A stretch of DNA of 64,000 nucleotides from assembly GCA_046330415.1 (NCBI GenBank), contig JAXLSW010000018.1, positions 1-64,000 of the forward strand, in the 5' to 3' direction. The DNA is from RHKX01 sp046330415. GTDB lineage: Bacteria > Actinomycetota > Thermoleophilia > Solirubrobacterales > 70-9. The position numbers were made by a program, and so were the translations under genes. This document shows positions 33,172-43,188 of this stretch, piece by piece; positions within the stretch are counted from its first letter, which is position 1; every line of letters starts with the position of its first letter. The notes beneath the pieces were generated by a model, which was not told where the DNA came from, did not search any database, and saw only the letters and a list, made by a program, of their open reading frames with translations.

Positions 33172-34274
33172 CTCCGCTCTCCCCTGCGTCCGGCCATCGG
33201 TTCGACGGAGACCCCGGACCCTTCGACGAACGCGAGCGCACCCATCGCCGAGGCGCACGCGCACGCATGGTTGGGAACGATGTCGAAGCGCCGGCCGACA
33301 TCAAGGAGGGTGCCTTTCGTATCGATGAACCCATGCTCCTCCGACAAGGCCGTGATGACCATGTCAGGATGCGAGCGGATCAGGCCATAGCCGGCGAGCC
33401 CGCCCATCCCATGCGCTCCCAGATCGGATGTGAGGGCCTTCGAGCCCGCGTCGACTATCGCCCGTTCGGAGTCTCGGACGCTGATCACGGTGGAGAGGAT
33501 CGACAGCGCGCAGTCAGCGGGATCGGCGACGCCGAGATCGACCTGGATGCGGTCGAGGAAGACATAGTTGCCCGGACGAATCTCGGTGATGCCGTCAACG
33601 CCCAGCGCGGTCTCGATGCTGGGAGTCGAACCGCACGAGATTCGCGGCACCCCCAGGCGACGTCCGATCTCGACGAGCTCCTGAAGCCGCTCAGTGACAA
33701 CCTGATCGCGCTCGCCGGCGTCCCGCAGGGAGTAGGAGAACCCCTCGTGGGTGGCGACACCGACCAGGTTCAGCCCGACGCAGCGCTCCAACTCCTGGGC
33801 CACCGCATCGACCTCGGCAGGCGCCGCGCCGGTTCTCCCCAGCCCGCTGTCGACGTCGATCAGGACGTCGAGCGTGCGCCCGCGGCGACGAGCCGCGGCA
33901 TCGAGTCGCGCCATCGAGTCCCCGCCCTCGACGGTGGCCGCGACTGTGGCTTTGGCCTCCAGGTCGAGCAGACGGCCCAGCGCCCTTTCGCCGACGATCG
34001 GGTAGTAGACGAGGACGTCATCGACGCCGGCTGAGATCATCGCGGTGGCCTCGTCGAGTGTCGCGCAGGTGACGCCTACCGCCCCGAGCTCCAGCTGGCG
34101 CCTGGCAATGCGCGGGGACTTGTGTGTCTTGACGTGGGGCCGCATCGCCACCCCCGCGATCGCGGCCATCTCGGCAACCCGATTGAGGTTCCGTTCCAGC
34201 TGCGCCACGTCGACAATCGCGACCGGGGTCTCCGCGAGCCGCTCGAACTCCTCCGGGGAAACCGCGGCGTTCAC
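33168..34274 (-). CDS. D-threonine aldolase / D-serine dehydratase-like PLP enzyme
   Basis: About 368 residues from GTG at 34274, which overlaps the stop of the upstream gene (GTGA); TTG at 34286 is an alternative. Fold-III PLP enzyme with TPVAIVDVAQLERNL, the PLP lysine in MRPHVKTHKSP, VDSGLGRTG, SCGSTPSIE, RPGNYVFLD and the C-terminal metal-binding region VPNHACACASAM. The family cleaves D-3-hydroxy amino acids to glycine plus aldehyde, or dehydrates D-serine. Coupled on both sides by 4-bp overlaps to peptidase and decarboxylase genes, so it is part of one degradative operon. Confidence 0.85.
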   Translation of the reverse strand: MNAAVSPEEFERLAETPVAIVDVAQLERNLNRVAEMAAIAGVAMRPHVKTHKSPRIARRQLELGAVGVTCATLDEATAMISAGVDDVLVYYPIVGERALGRLLDLEAKATVAATVEGGDSMARLDAAARRRGRTLDVLIDVDSGLGRTGAAPAEVDAVAQELERCVGLNLVGVATHEGFSYSLRDAGERDQVVTERLQELVEIGRRLGVPRISCGSTPSIETALGVDGITEIRPGNYVFLDRIQVDLGVADPADCALSILSTVISVRDSERAIVDAGSKALTSDLGAHGMGGLAGYGLIRSHPDMVITALSEEHGFIDTKGTLLDVGRRFDIVPNHACACASAMGALAFVEGSGVSVEPMAGRRGERR

Positions 34275-35581
34275 ACGCCGCACCAATCCAAGGCCAGCTC
34301 GGCCAGCGTCAACGCGACCGCCTCAACCTCGTCGATGCTGACGCGTTCGTCAGCCGCATGGGCGAGCGCGATGTCGCCGGGCCCGTACGTCAGGGCCGGG
34401 ACACCCGCCAGCCCGTAGTAATAGGAGTCAGCGACGGCGGGCAGGCCCTCGACCACAGGGAGCGAGCCGTGGCCGCGGCGATGCGCCTCGCTCACCGCCA
34501 GGACCAGCTCATGGTCGGGCGGGATCGAGGAGGGCGGCCAGTGGTGGCGCCATTCGACCGTCGGCGGGTGCTCCGTGAGCCAGCGTCCGTTGGCGGCCGA
34601 ACCTATGCATTCCTCGATCTCCGCGCGAATCTCGTCTGCTGACTCGCCGGGTGGGTACCAGACGATGTACTCGAGAACGGCCTCCTCGGCGAGCCCAAAG
34701 GGCATCGGCCCCGCATCGGGTGCCGCCATCACCACTCCTGGATGGATCGTGAAGCTGCCGGGCCGGAAGAGCGGGTGGGTCCGCTCCGCGAGCCACTTCC
34801 GCTCGAGCTGCGCAAACGCAGTCTGCATGCACAGCGAGAGGTCGGCGGCGTTGACGCCGACCGTCTCCCCTCCGTCTCGCAACGACTCGGCTCGCATGCC
34901 GGCGTGCGCCCCCTTGCCGCGCATCGTCAGCGTGAACCACAGGATTCCCTCGGTGGCGGGGCAAACCGCAAGGGGGGCGCCATGGGGCGAGGGCTCCGCG
35001 ACCACGGCTGCGTCGGTCACGTAGCCCCGCTCCAAGACCGCGGTTGTCCCGAGCTCGTGATTCATCATCTCCTCGCCGACGACCGCATGGAGCATCAGGT
35101 CTCCCCCCGCAGTTCAACCCCAGCGGCGGCGAGCGCGCGTAGCGCGAACACGGCCGCGCATCAGCCCTCCCTTCATGTCGCACGAGCCGCGCCCCCAGAC
35201 CCAGCCGTCTTCGACGGCTCCGCTCCACGGTCCGCCGTGCCTCCACTGGAGCATCCGGCTGTGGGGGAACGACGTCCACGTGGCCATTGAGCGCGAGTGA
35301 GCGCCCGCCGCCGCTACCTCGCTGCACGGCGACGCAGTTCTCCCGCCCAGCCTCGACGGCGAACAGGTCGATCTCGCACCCCGCCGGGGCGAGCAAGTCC
35401 GCCACGAAGGCGCGAGACGTCCGCCCTCGCGCCCCAGGTGGTCGGCGTCTTCCTCCCCGGGGAAGGTCGGAACCACGCTCGGGATCCGGACTGCCGCAGA
35501 GAGCCCTTCGATCAACTCCGGCCGCAAGCCGGCCAGCGCCGCGCAGCGCTTCACGACGAGAGGCGCCGCCGATCCGTTCAT
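34271..35581 (-). pseudogene. M20-family metallopeptidase, broken by several frameshifts
   Basis: Pieces in order on the minus strand: MNGSAAPLVVKRCAALAGLRPELIEGLSAAVRIPSV... (from ATG 35581), FVADLLAPAGCEIDLFAVEAG, LNGHVDVVPP, WGRGSCDMKGGLM, AVFALRALAAAG and MLHAVVGEEMMNHELG. The last piece runs intact to 34271. HVDVVPP, the Asp of GRGSCDMKGG and the Glu pair in VGEEMM are the M20 di-zinc ligands (ArgE/DapE type). Breaks lie near 35415, 35235, 35155 and 35110; each is explained by loss of 1-2 bases. Overlaps the D-threonine-aldolase-like gene by 4 bp. Amidohydrolase of N-acyl amino acids or dipeptides by family. Confidence 0.8.
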
Positions 35582-35585
35582 CGGC

Positions 35586-36774
35586 TCACCCCGCCGCCTC
35601 GAAGTAGTTGCGTGCGAGTCGCTCGAGCATGGCTGTGGCGGTCTCGAGGTCGGAGCGCGGCATCGACTCGTTGGGGCGATGGGCGACACCCAGCGTGCCC
35701 GGCCCGAACGCCGACAGCGCGGGGATGCCGAGAGCATCGACGATCGAGCTGTCCGTCCCGGCGGGCATCACCCCCAGGGTCGGCTCGACGCCGTGAACCG
35801 ATCGCCACGCACCCTTCGCGGCGGTCAGCAGGGCCTCGTCGGTGACGATCTCGCCCGGCGAGATCCAGCTCGTGCCTTCGACGGGCTCCACCCATGCGCG
35901 ATCCGAGAGACCCGCATCGCCCAAGACCTCGTTGAATCGCGCCACGACCCCTTCCTCGGTCATCCCGGTGATGACCCGAACCTCGATCGTCGCGCGCAGC
36001 TCGGGAGGATGGGCGAACGGCACCTCACCCCCACGGATCATCGTGCCGACGTTGACCGTGGGCAACATGCCGTCAACCGGATGCCCCAGCGAGTCGAACG
36101 GCCTTCCTTCGACGATCGCCCGCATCGCGAGCGCCAACATCGGACCGGCCCTTGACTCGGCGTCCACCTTCTCGCCCGAATGGCCGGGCACGCCGGTGGC
36201 GACGGCTCGACGATGCAGGAGCCGCGCTGCGCAACGAACAGGGTCTCCCACGAGCCGGGGCCGGTGCTCGACGCGCTCTGCCATTGCGCCGCGTCGGCAG
36301 CGATGGTGCCCTGCTCGCAGAGCCATGCCATCCCCTCGGCAGAGCCTGCCTCCTCGTCGGCGGTGAAGGCGAGAACGAGCGCAGCCTCGCGGTGGCGGAT
36401 CAGCCACCAGGCGCGCGCCTTGTAGAAGCGTGAAGCATCGCGACGATCGCCCTTCATGTCGGCGACGCCGAGCCCGCGGATGCGATCGCCGTCGATCGTC
36501 GCCACGAACGGGTCGGAGTGCCAGGCGTCGAGGTCTCGGGCGGCATCGTGTCCATGTGAGCGGCGATGAGCAGCGTCGGTGCCCCCTCCCCGATCCGGTA
36601 GATCAGGTTCGCGCTTCGGACCGCGCCGAGGCGCGATGCCTCGCCGAGACCGAACCGCGCGGCTGCGGCCTCGATCACCGGCACCGCTGCGCGCTCGTCC
36701 CCCGGCGGGTTCGTCGTTCGCGCTGCGACCAGCTCGGAGAGCAGCGACTCAGCGGCACTCTGATTGAAGCTCAT
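35586..36774 (-). pseudogene. second M20-family metallopeptidase, broken by frameshifts
   Basis: Starts MSFNQSAAESLLSELVAARTTNPPGDE at 36774 and continues to IAAHMDTMPPE. It then changes frame near 36530 to VATIDGDRIRGLGVADMKG and TADEEAGSAEGMAWLCEQG, and again near 36190 to GHSGEKVDAESRAGPMLALAMRA. The last piece is open to 35586. HMDT, ADMKG and TADEEAG are the M20 metal-site motifs; GVPGHSG is the lid-domain histidine. Net two single-base losses. Its ATG overlaps the stop of the M24 pseudogene (ATGA), and it ends 4 bp before the next M20 gene. Confidence 0.8.
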
Positions 36775-37941
36775 GCGCTCAGCACCTCCAGCTCCAGGGG
36801 GAATTCGGGCGAGATCCGCTCGCCCCCGGTCGGGGTCACAACGAACATCTCCTCAGCGACCAGATGCCCGACGCCATCGAATGCAGCGGAGGGCTCGAGG
36901 CATAGCGTCATGCCGGTCACGAGCTCGGTTGTGTCGTTCGGGTGCAGCGAAGGCGGCTCGGCGATCTCGAGGCCGATGCCGTGTCCGAGCACCGAAGCCC
37001 CGTGGCTCTCGCGCCGAGGGCGTTGGCGACGTCGGCGGCGACGTCGACGACCCGGCGCCCGTGCTCGATCGCCTGGCGCCCGACCTCCAGCCCGTCGAGC
37101 AGCCGCGCGTGGCGAGTAGCTGCCGCGCGCTCGGATCCGATCCCGCGTAGTGGCGGCAGAAGTCCGCCCAATACCCGTGGCGGGTCAGGCAGACGTCGAT
37201 GGACAGCAGTTCACCCTCTCCGCCACTCGCGGTCGGTCGGGGCGCCGAGCATCCGGTTGATTCGCATCCGCGACGACCACGACGTAGGGAACGCTGTCGG
37301 CGCCCGCGTCGAAGGCCGCGGTGATGACCTCGTTGCGTAGGTCACGCTCGGTCATGCCCGGCGCCTCGCCAAGGCGAAGTCGTCGAAAGTGGCGGCCAGC
37401 ACCGCAGCGGCGGCGGTGATCTCGGCGATCTCGAACTCGGTCTTCTTCATTCGCGGCGGCCAGAGCAGCCGGTCGAGATCGACGACTCGCGCTCCCGCTA
37501 TCGGCGACGATCGCGTCCACCTCTGAGCGAGGCATCGCAGGCTGCGAGGGTCCGGCCACCTCCGTTGCCAGGACCTGCCCCGCGCTCAGCTTGGCGACAA
37601 CGGCCTCGAGACTGCGGCTGCATAGGTGGGGCCGCTCGCAGGGGCTGTGATCCACCGGATCGGCGTACTCGATCGTGACGATCTCCTCGTCCCAGGGCGA
37701 CGCGCGCCGCCTCGGCCTCGCTGATGAACGCGTGAGTCGAGCCATCGGCACCCGCGAGGAGCGCCATCGGCCGAGACCGGTTCTCCCAGGACGGGGTCGG
37801 ATATCCGGTCAGGTACGTGAAGTGCCCGCGGTCGGACACGAGAGCCGCGTCGACTCCCTCGGCGCGCAGACGCTCGCAGAGCCGCCCGCGGCGGAGGCGG
37901 GCATCGCGGCAACCTTCCGGCGGTTCGTCAGTCGGCCCCAT
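36771..37941 (-). pseudogene. M24-family peptidase, broken by several frameshifts
   Basis: From ATG 37941: LCERLRAEGVDAALVSDRGHFTYLTGYPTPSWENRSRPMALL, then EEIVTIEYADPVDHSPCERPHL, SAGQVLATEVAG, RVVDLDRLLWP-like residues, GMTERDLRNEVITAAFDAGADSVPYVVVVAD, and the final piece LGHGIGLEIAEPPSLHPNDTTELVTGMTLCLEP to 36771. The HGIG, Glu and DG positions fit the M24 metal site. At least four frame changes are needed. The start lies within the last codons of the SDR gene, so the two are coupled. Confidence 0.75.
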
Positions 37942-38710
37942 AGGTGACCGTCCTCCCACCGTCGACCATGACGTTCTCCCCTGTGATGAAGCGGGCTCGG
38001 TCGCTGGCCAGGAAGGCGACGACCTCGCCGAGATCATCCGGGGTGCCGATGCGTCCGAGCGGGCTCAGCGCGGCCGCGCGTGCGATCCCGTCCTCGGGAT
38101 CGCTGCCCCCCAACGAGTAGAGACGCCGCAGGCCGGGTGTGTCGGTGACGCCGGGAGTGACGAGGTTCGCCCGCACACCGTCCGGCCCGAAGTCGACGGC
38201 GATCGACCGGATCAGTCCGATCAGGCCGGTCTTCGCGACCGTGTAGGCCATCGCCGTGTTGCAGGTGCGGATCGCGCAGTCCGAGCAGGTCGCGATCAAG
38301 GCCCCTCCGCCAACCCGCCTGAACTCAGGGATCACCGCCCGGGCGAGGTGGAGGACTCCGGTCAGGTTCACCGCCAGGGTGCGTTCCCACTCCTCCATGG
38401 TGCACTCGAGCGCGTCCCCGAACCACTGCACGGCAGCGTTGGCATGGACCGCATCGATCCGCCCAAAGCGCTCCACGCTCGCCTCGACCACCCGCGTCAG
38501 CGCCTCCGGGTCGGCGACGTCAGCGTCCAGCGGAAGCACGCGCGCTCCACTCGGATCGACCTCAGCAGCAACCGCGGCCGCGGCGTCTAGGTCGCGATCC
38601 ACCACCACGAGGCCGGCGCCCTGGGCGGCCATCGCCAGTGCCGAAGCACGACCGATCCCGCTGCCCCCGCCGGTGACAAGTGCGACGCGATCCTGGAGCT
38701 CGCCGGCCAC
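37928..38710 (-). CDS. classical short-chain dehydrogenase/reductase
   Basis: 260 residues. NAD(P)-binding GGGSGIGRA, VVVDRDLDAA (acidic residue after the second strand suggests NAD preference), VHANAAVQW in place of NNAG, catalytic Ser in IATCSDCAIR, and AYTVAKTGL (YxxxK). C-terminal signature GENVMVDGGRTV. Likely oxidises a hydroxyl acid or amino alcohol from the peptide or amino acid substrate handled by this operon. Intact although its downstream neighbours are broken. Confidence 0.88.
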   Translation of the reverse strand: MAGELQDRVALVTGGGSGIGRASALAMAAQGAGLVVVDRDLDAAAAVAAEVDPSGARVLPLDADVADPEALTRVVEASVERFGRIDAVHANAAVQWFGDALECTMEEWERTLAVNLTGVLHLARAVIPEFRRVGGGALIATCSDCAIRTCNTAMAYTVAKTGLIGLIRSIAVDFGPDGVRANLVTPGVTDTPGLRRLYSLGGSDPEDGIARAAALSPLGRIGTPDDLGEVVAFLASDRARFITGENVMVDGGRTVTYGAD

Positions 38711-38713
38711 CGG

Positions 38714-39811
38714 TCAGAGCTCCAAGTCGAACATGGAGAGCGGGATGCCGCCGTCCGCTGAGACCTCGAACGCGTGCTCGATCCGCATTCCCAGGCCTTG
38801 ACCGTAGATGCCAGGTTCGATGACGATGATCGATCCCTCCTCGAGGGGTTCGGGGTTGTCCTTCAACAAGATCGGCTCCTCGAAGTGATCTCGGCCAATG
38901 CCGTGCCCCGCATGGCCGGGCATGTCAGGCAGCACCTCGATGACGGCCCGGTGCACCTCGCCGGCGGCGACACCAGGCCGAAGCGTCCTCCTACCCGCCT
39001 CGAGGGCGTCCCGGAGCCGGCGCCAGTCGCTCGTTTGCCTGGCGGAGGGCTCGCCGCAGGCAATCGTCGTGCACGAGTCACCCCAGAAGCCGTTGGCGTG
39101 GCGGGGGGCGAGATCGCACATTGCCAGCTCCCCGGTGGAGATCGCCGCCGACGTCGGCGGCCCTGCGATGCGCTCGCCCCGCACTCCCACTTGGATCTCC
39201 CCCAGCGACAGGACCTGATCAGCACCGACGCCGTTCATGGCCGCCACCGCGGCGCAGTAGAGATCGAGCTCGCTGGCTCCGGGGGCCACTGCGGCCCGCG
39301 CAGCGTCCTGTCCGGCGTCACAAAGCGCGAGCGCGGCGCGGATGCCGTCGCGCTCCGAAGCGGACTTCTGCGCCCGGGCCCGGCGAAGGAGGTCATCGAG
39401 AGGCTGGAGGCTGGCCCGAGGGATCCCGTTGCCGAGGGCCTGCACCGCCGCGGCGGGAACGAAAGCGCTCTCGACCGCGACCAGGCGGCCGTCGAGCCCG
39501 CAATCCCGGGCGGCCGCGGCGAGCGGTTCGAAGCCTCCCGGCGAATCGTCGAGTCCGCCCCCGACGAGCGGGATCGAGCGCCCGGTCGCCGGATCCGGAC
39601 GCAGCCCGACGGTCACAGCGTCGTCCTGGGTGACGATCGCGATGGTCGGCTTCTCGAGCCTCCCGTCGCGGGAGGGGTGAGCGAGCTGCGCCGGAACCAC
39701 GTGACCCGTGAGGAAGGCGACCATGCCCGGTGATGCGGCGATCACCGCGTCGACTCCGGCGACCCTCGCCGCCTCGCGTGCCCGGTCCAGGGGGGCTGCT
39801 ATGTCCAACAC
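38714..39811 (-). CDS. M24-family peptidase
   Basis: 365 residues from GTG with GGAAGGAAG upstream. Creatinase/prolidase-type protein: N-terminal domain VDAVIAASPGMVAFLTGHVVP, then LAMCDLAPRHANGFWGDSCTT (metal Asp residues), MPGHAGHGIGRDHFEEPIL (His), IVIEPGIY (Glu) and MRIEHAFEV (Glu). All five metal positions are present, so it should be active. Third M24 member in the cluster, suggesting peptides with proline or other imino bonds. Ends 3 bp before the SDR start. Confidence 0.87.
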   Translation of the reverse strand: MLDIAAPLDRAREAARVAGVDAVIAASPGMVAFLTGHVVPAQLAHPSRDGRLEKPTIAIVTQDDAVTVGLRPDPATGRSIPLVGGGLDDSPGGFEPLAAAARDCGLDGRLVAVESAFVPAAAVQALGNGIPRASLQPLDDLLRRARAQKSASERDGIRAALALCDAGQDAARAAVAPGASELDLYCAAVAAMNGVGADQVLSLGEIQVGVRGERIAGPPTSAAISTGELAMCDLAPRHANGFWGDSCTTIACGEPSARQTSDWRRLRDALEAGRRTLRPGVAAGEVHRAVIEVLPDMPGHAGHGIGRDHFEEPILLKDNPEPLEEGSIIVIEPGIYGQGLGMRIEHAFEVSADGGIPLSMFDLEL

Positions 39812-39894
39812 GGGCGGACTTCCTTCCCGAGGCTCATCCAGGCGACCCTAACCATGCTGAGATCAAAGATCAAGCTAGCTCCTCCTCACTTAGA

Positions 39895-41493
39895 TCAGAC
39901 TCGTCGGGCGAGAACGGAGCCCGGGCGTGCACCGGTGGGTTCCCCATCCTCCAATACGGGCTCGCCCCCCACCAGGACATGCTCGATTCCGGTCGGGTGG
40001 ACCGCCGGCGAGGTGAAGTCTGCGAGGTCTTCCATCCGCTCGAAGTCAAACACGGTCACATCGGCGACCTGACCCGGCTCGAGGGTCCCGCGATCATCGA
40101 GCCGCAGGCGCGCGGCCGGCAACCCGGTCAGCTTGCGGACGGCCGTTGGAAGGTCGAGCAGACCGCGCTCACGCGATGAGCTCACGAGGAACCGGGCCGT
40201 CGTCGAGAAGTTCCGGGGGTGCGGCGAGCCGGGCTGATCGATCGCCTGCACCCAGCCATCGCTTCCGACCATGCATCGTGGGTGGGCGAGCACCTCGTCG
40301 ACGTCCCGCTGGTCCATCCCGAACGCGACCATCACCACCTTCTCGCCGTCACAATCGATCAGATCCAGGACCAGCTCCTCCGGCTCGAGCTCCGACGCGC
40401 GGGCGACGTCGACGAGCCGTGATCCCTCGAGCCCAGGACGGGATGGAACCAACGCGAGAACCACGTCCGCGAGCGCGAAGACGGCCTCCTCGCGGACGGC
40501 GGCCGCGGCCGCTGCGCGGCCCTCCGGATGTCCGATCCTCTCCCTGATCGCCTCGATTCCGCCGTCCTGCTGCGACGCGGGCAGCAGGGACAGGAGGGTG
40601 GAACTCCCGGCCGTGTACGGGTACGCGTCGAGGCTCACATCGAGCCCTTCTCCGACCGCTAGGTCGATCATCCCGAGCGTCTCGGTCACCACACCCCAGT
40701 TGCGCCTGCCAATGGCTTTGTGATGGGAAATGTGGACCGGACATCCGGTCTCTCGAGCGACCTCGATGGACTCCTGGACCGACTCGCGCACGCGCGCAGC
40801 CTCGTCGCGCATATGCGTTGCGTAGAAGCCTCCAGCGCCGGCGACTGCGCGGGTCAACTCGACAGTCTCAGCCGCGGTCGAGAAGCATCCCGGCGAGTAG
40901 ACGAGTCCACTCGAGCCACCGAAGGCACCAGCGTTCATGGCGTCCCCGACGAGGCCTCGCATGCGCCCGAGCTCGGCATCGGTCGGCTCGCGTTCGACCT
41001 CCCCCATCACGGCCAGTCGGACCGCGCCGAAGCCCACGAGCGGCGCAACGTTCACTGCCGGACGGAGCGCGGCAAGCTCGCGCGCGTAGCCGGGGAGGTC
41101 GGACCAGCGCTCCTCGAGATCAGGCTCGAAGAACGCTCCGTGCTCGCGAGCCGCCTCGGATTCGTCGAGCGGGAAGGTCGAGAAGCCGCAGTTGCCGGTC
41201 ACGGTCGTCGTCGTCCCCTGGCGGACCCTCGCCTCTGCCTCGGGGCGCAGGGGCAGCGTGAAATCGTCGTGGGTGTGGATATCGATGAAGCCCGGCGCGA
41301 CGATCATCCCCCGCGCGTCGAGGCGACGCTCGCCGGAGATGCTCTCGGCGATCGCAACGACCCTTCCGCCATCGATAGCGACGTCCGCGCGACGTCCTGG
41401 CGCACCCGTTCCATCGACGACCGTGCCGCCGGTTATCACCAGGGCGCCCGCCCTCACCGGAGCCCAACCCCTCGCCGAAGCGTCACTTGACAT
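39895..41493 (-). CDS. N-acyl-D-amino-acid deacylase (D-aminoacylase)
   Basis: 532 residues. Amidohydrolase-superfamily D-aminoacylase: VITGGTVVDGTGAPGRRADVAI, metal motif APGFIDIHTHDDFTL, VTGNCGFSTFP, SSGLVYSPGCFST, YATHMRDEA, HISHHKAIGRRNWG, and the small beta-domain at the C-terminus. It removes N-acyl groups from D-amino acids or cleaves related D-peptide bonds. First gene of the minus-strand operon, divergent from the oligopeptide ABC transporter. Its presence is the strongest sign that the island deals with D-amino acids. Confidence 0.9.
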   Translation of the reverse strand: MSSDASARGWAPVRAGALVITGGTVVDGTGAPGRRADVAIDGGRVVAIAESISGERRLDARGMIVAPGFIDIHTHDDFTLPLRPEAEARVRQGTTTTVTGNCGFSTFPLDESEAAREHGAFFEPDLEERWSDLPGYARELAALRPAVNVAPLVGFGAVRLAVMGEVEREPTDAELGRMRGLVGDAMNAGAFGGSSGLVYSPGCFSTAAETVELTRAVAGAGGFYATHMRDEAARVRESVQESIEVARETGCPVHISHHKAIGRRNWGVVTETLGMIDLAVGEGLDVSLDAYPYTAGSSTLLSLLPASQQDGGIEAIRERIGHPEGRAAAAAAVREEAVFALADVVLALVPSRPGLEGSRLVDVARASELEPEELVLDLIDCDGEKVVMVAFGMDQRDVDEVLAHPRCMVGSDGWVQAIDQPGSPHPRNFSTTARFLVSSSRERGLLDLPTAVRKLTGLPAARLRLDDRGTLEPGQVADVTVFDFERMEDLADFTSPAVHPTGIEHVLVGGEPVLEDGEPTGARPGSVLARRV

Positions 41494-41561
41494 TCGGGGG
41501 TTACCGGTGATAGGAACAACATAGATCTAAGATAACTGCTGGCGCAAGGAGCGTCTCGGCA
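41494..41561. promoter_or_regulatory. divergent promoter region with TAGATCTA palindrome
   Basis: The 68-bp gap between the D-aminoacylase and the substrate-binding protein genes must hold both promoters. It contains TAGATCTA at 41523-41530, with TAAGAT at 41528-41533 as a possible plus-strand -10. Similar TTAGAT-type boxes recur before other genes of the island. AAGGAG at 41546-41551 is the ribosome binding site of the transporter gene. Confidence 0.4.
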
Positions 41562-43178
41562 GTGCGACAGGAGCCCAGTTCGATGCCAGAGCACAGTCCA
41601 TTCGCGATCGATCCCATCACGAGGCGTCGCTTCGTGCAGGTTGGGGCGGGGACAGCCGGCGCAGTCGCGCTCGGCGGCGCCCTCTCGGCATGCGGAAGCT
41701 CCGGGGGAGGATCCGACGCGAACGATGAGGAGGCCACCCAGGGCGGTGATCTCACGATCGCGTACGGCGATGCGCTCTCGAGCGACAGCCCCGACCCGGC
41801 GACCGCATTCACGATCTTCTCCCTCTCCTACAGCGGGATGGTCTTCGATTCGCTCGTCGCGCTCAGCCAGAAGTGGGACATCTCGCCGATGCTCGCCGAG
41901 GACTACGACTTCTCGAGCGACTTCCTGACGTACACGTTCAAGCTCAAGGACGGCATCGAGTTCCACGACGGCAAGACGCTCGACGCAGACGACGTCGTGT
42001 TCAGCTTCCAGCGGATCTTCGATCCCAAGGTCGGCGCCGCCGGGCTGAGCCAGTTCGATCCGGTGCTCGATGCCAAGGGCGTCTCCGCGAAGGACAAGGG
42101 AACGGTTGAGTTCAAGCTGAAGCGACCGGACGCTTACTTCCTGATCAAGGTTGGGTTCTGGTACGGCAAGATCGTGCCGGCGGGCACGGAGGACTTCAGT
42201 GCCAGCAAGGGCTCATTCGGTACCGGCGCCTTTGAGGTGAAGTCGTTCAAGGGGGGTGAGGGCTTCCAGCTCGAGCGAAACGCGAACTACTGGCAGGACG
42301 GCCGCCCCTACCTCGACACGGTCACCGGTCAGGTCATCCTCGATCCGACCACACGCACCGAGGCGGTGCTTTCCGGTGACGCTGACCTCGCGGACCCGAC
42401 CTCGTTCGAGTCCGTCGATCAGGTCAACGGGTCGGGCACCGCCACGTTCGAGGAGTCGCCGTTCGGCCCCGCGTTCGTGTTCGGTATCGATGGCTCCACT
42501 GAACCGTTCAAGGACCCCAACATCGCTCGCGCCGCCAAGGCTGCGACCGATCGGCAGGCCCTCGTCGACATCGCCGCTCGCGGCTACGGGACGGTCAGCC
42601 CGGACAGCATCGTCAACCCGAACGAGCCGTACTGGCCCGGCGGGATCGAGCCGGAGCCGTACGACCCCGAGCTCGCGCGCTCCCTGCTCGAGGATTCGGG
42701 CTTCTCCGGCGAACTCACGATCTGGGGAACGTCCTCGCTACGGGCACTCGGCGACGGAGCGACCCTTCTGAGCGAGCAGTGGAACGACGCCGGCTTCAAC
42801 TCCCAGCCGAAGGACGTCCCCTTCGACGATCTCTTCGGCAAGCGCTTCCTGCAGGAGAAGGTGGTGGCCAACTACTGGCTCCGGCAGCACTTCTCCACCG
42901 AGTTCCCGTTCATGTACAAGAGCTCCGGCCCCTACAACGAGGCGCGGATCAGCGATCCCCAGCTCGACAAGCTGATCGAGGAACTCGAACGCACTCCCCT
43001 CGACGACGGCGGCGAGGAGATCCTGAAGGAGGTCCTCTCCACCTACAACGAGAAGGCCGCAGCGATCTGGCCGTTCCACATGAAGGATCTGTGGCCGCGG
43101 AAGAACCGGGTGGGCGGGCTTGCGCTCGACCCGACGGAGATCGTCAACGTTCGCAACGCCTACGTCTCCGAGACCTAG
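41562..43178 (+). CDS. ABC transporter substrate-binding protein, peptide family (Tat lipoprotein)
   Basis: 538 residues from GTG (ATG at 41583 also possible). The signal has a twin-arginine motif (TRRRFVQVGAG) and a lipobox (GALSAC), so it should be exported folded and lipid-anchored outside. The body is family 5 (DppA/OppA): SDSPDPATAFTI, LAEDYDFSSDFLTYTFKLKDGIEFHDGKTLDADDV, GTGAFEVKSF. Captures di- or oligopeptides, or similar small compounds, for the permeases encoded next. Intact. Confidence 0.92.
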   Translation: MRQEPSSMPEHSPFAIDPITRRRFVQVGAGTAGAVALGGALSACGSSGGGSDANDEEATQGGDLTIAYGDALSSDSPDPATAFTIFSLSYSGMVFDSLVALSQKWDISPMLAEDYDFSSDFLTYTFKLKDGIEFHDGKTLDADDVVFSFQRIFDPKVGAAGLSQFDPVLDAKGVSAKDKGTVEFKLKRPDAYFLIKVGFWYGKIVPAGTEDFSASKGSFGTGAFEVKSFKGGEGFQLERNANYWQDGRPYLDTVTGQVILDPTTRTEAVLSGDADLADPTSFESVDQVNGSGTATFEESPFGPAFVFGIDGSTEPFKDPNIARAAKAATDRQALVDIAARGYGTVSPDSIVNPNEPYWPGGIEPEPYDPELARSLLEDSGFSGELTIWGTSSLRALGDGATLLSEQWNDAGFNSQPKDVPFDDLFGKRFLQEKVVANYWLRQHFSTEFPFMYKSSGPYNEARISDPQLDKLIEELERTPLDDGGEEILKEVLSTYNEKAAAIWPFHMKDLWPRKNRVGGLALDPTEIVNVRNAYVSET

Positions 43179-43188
43179 ACGATCGGGG

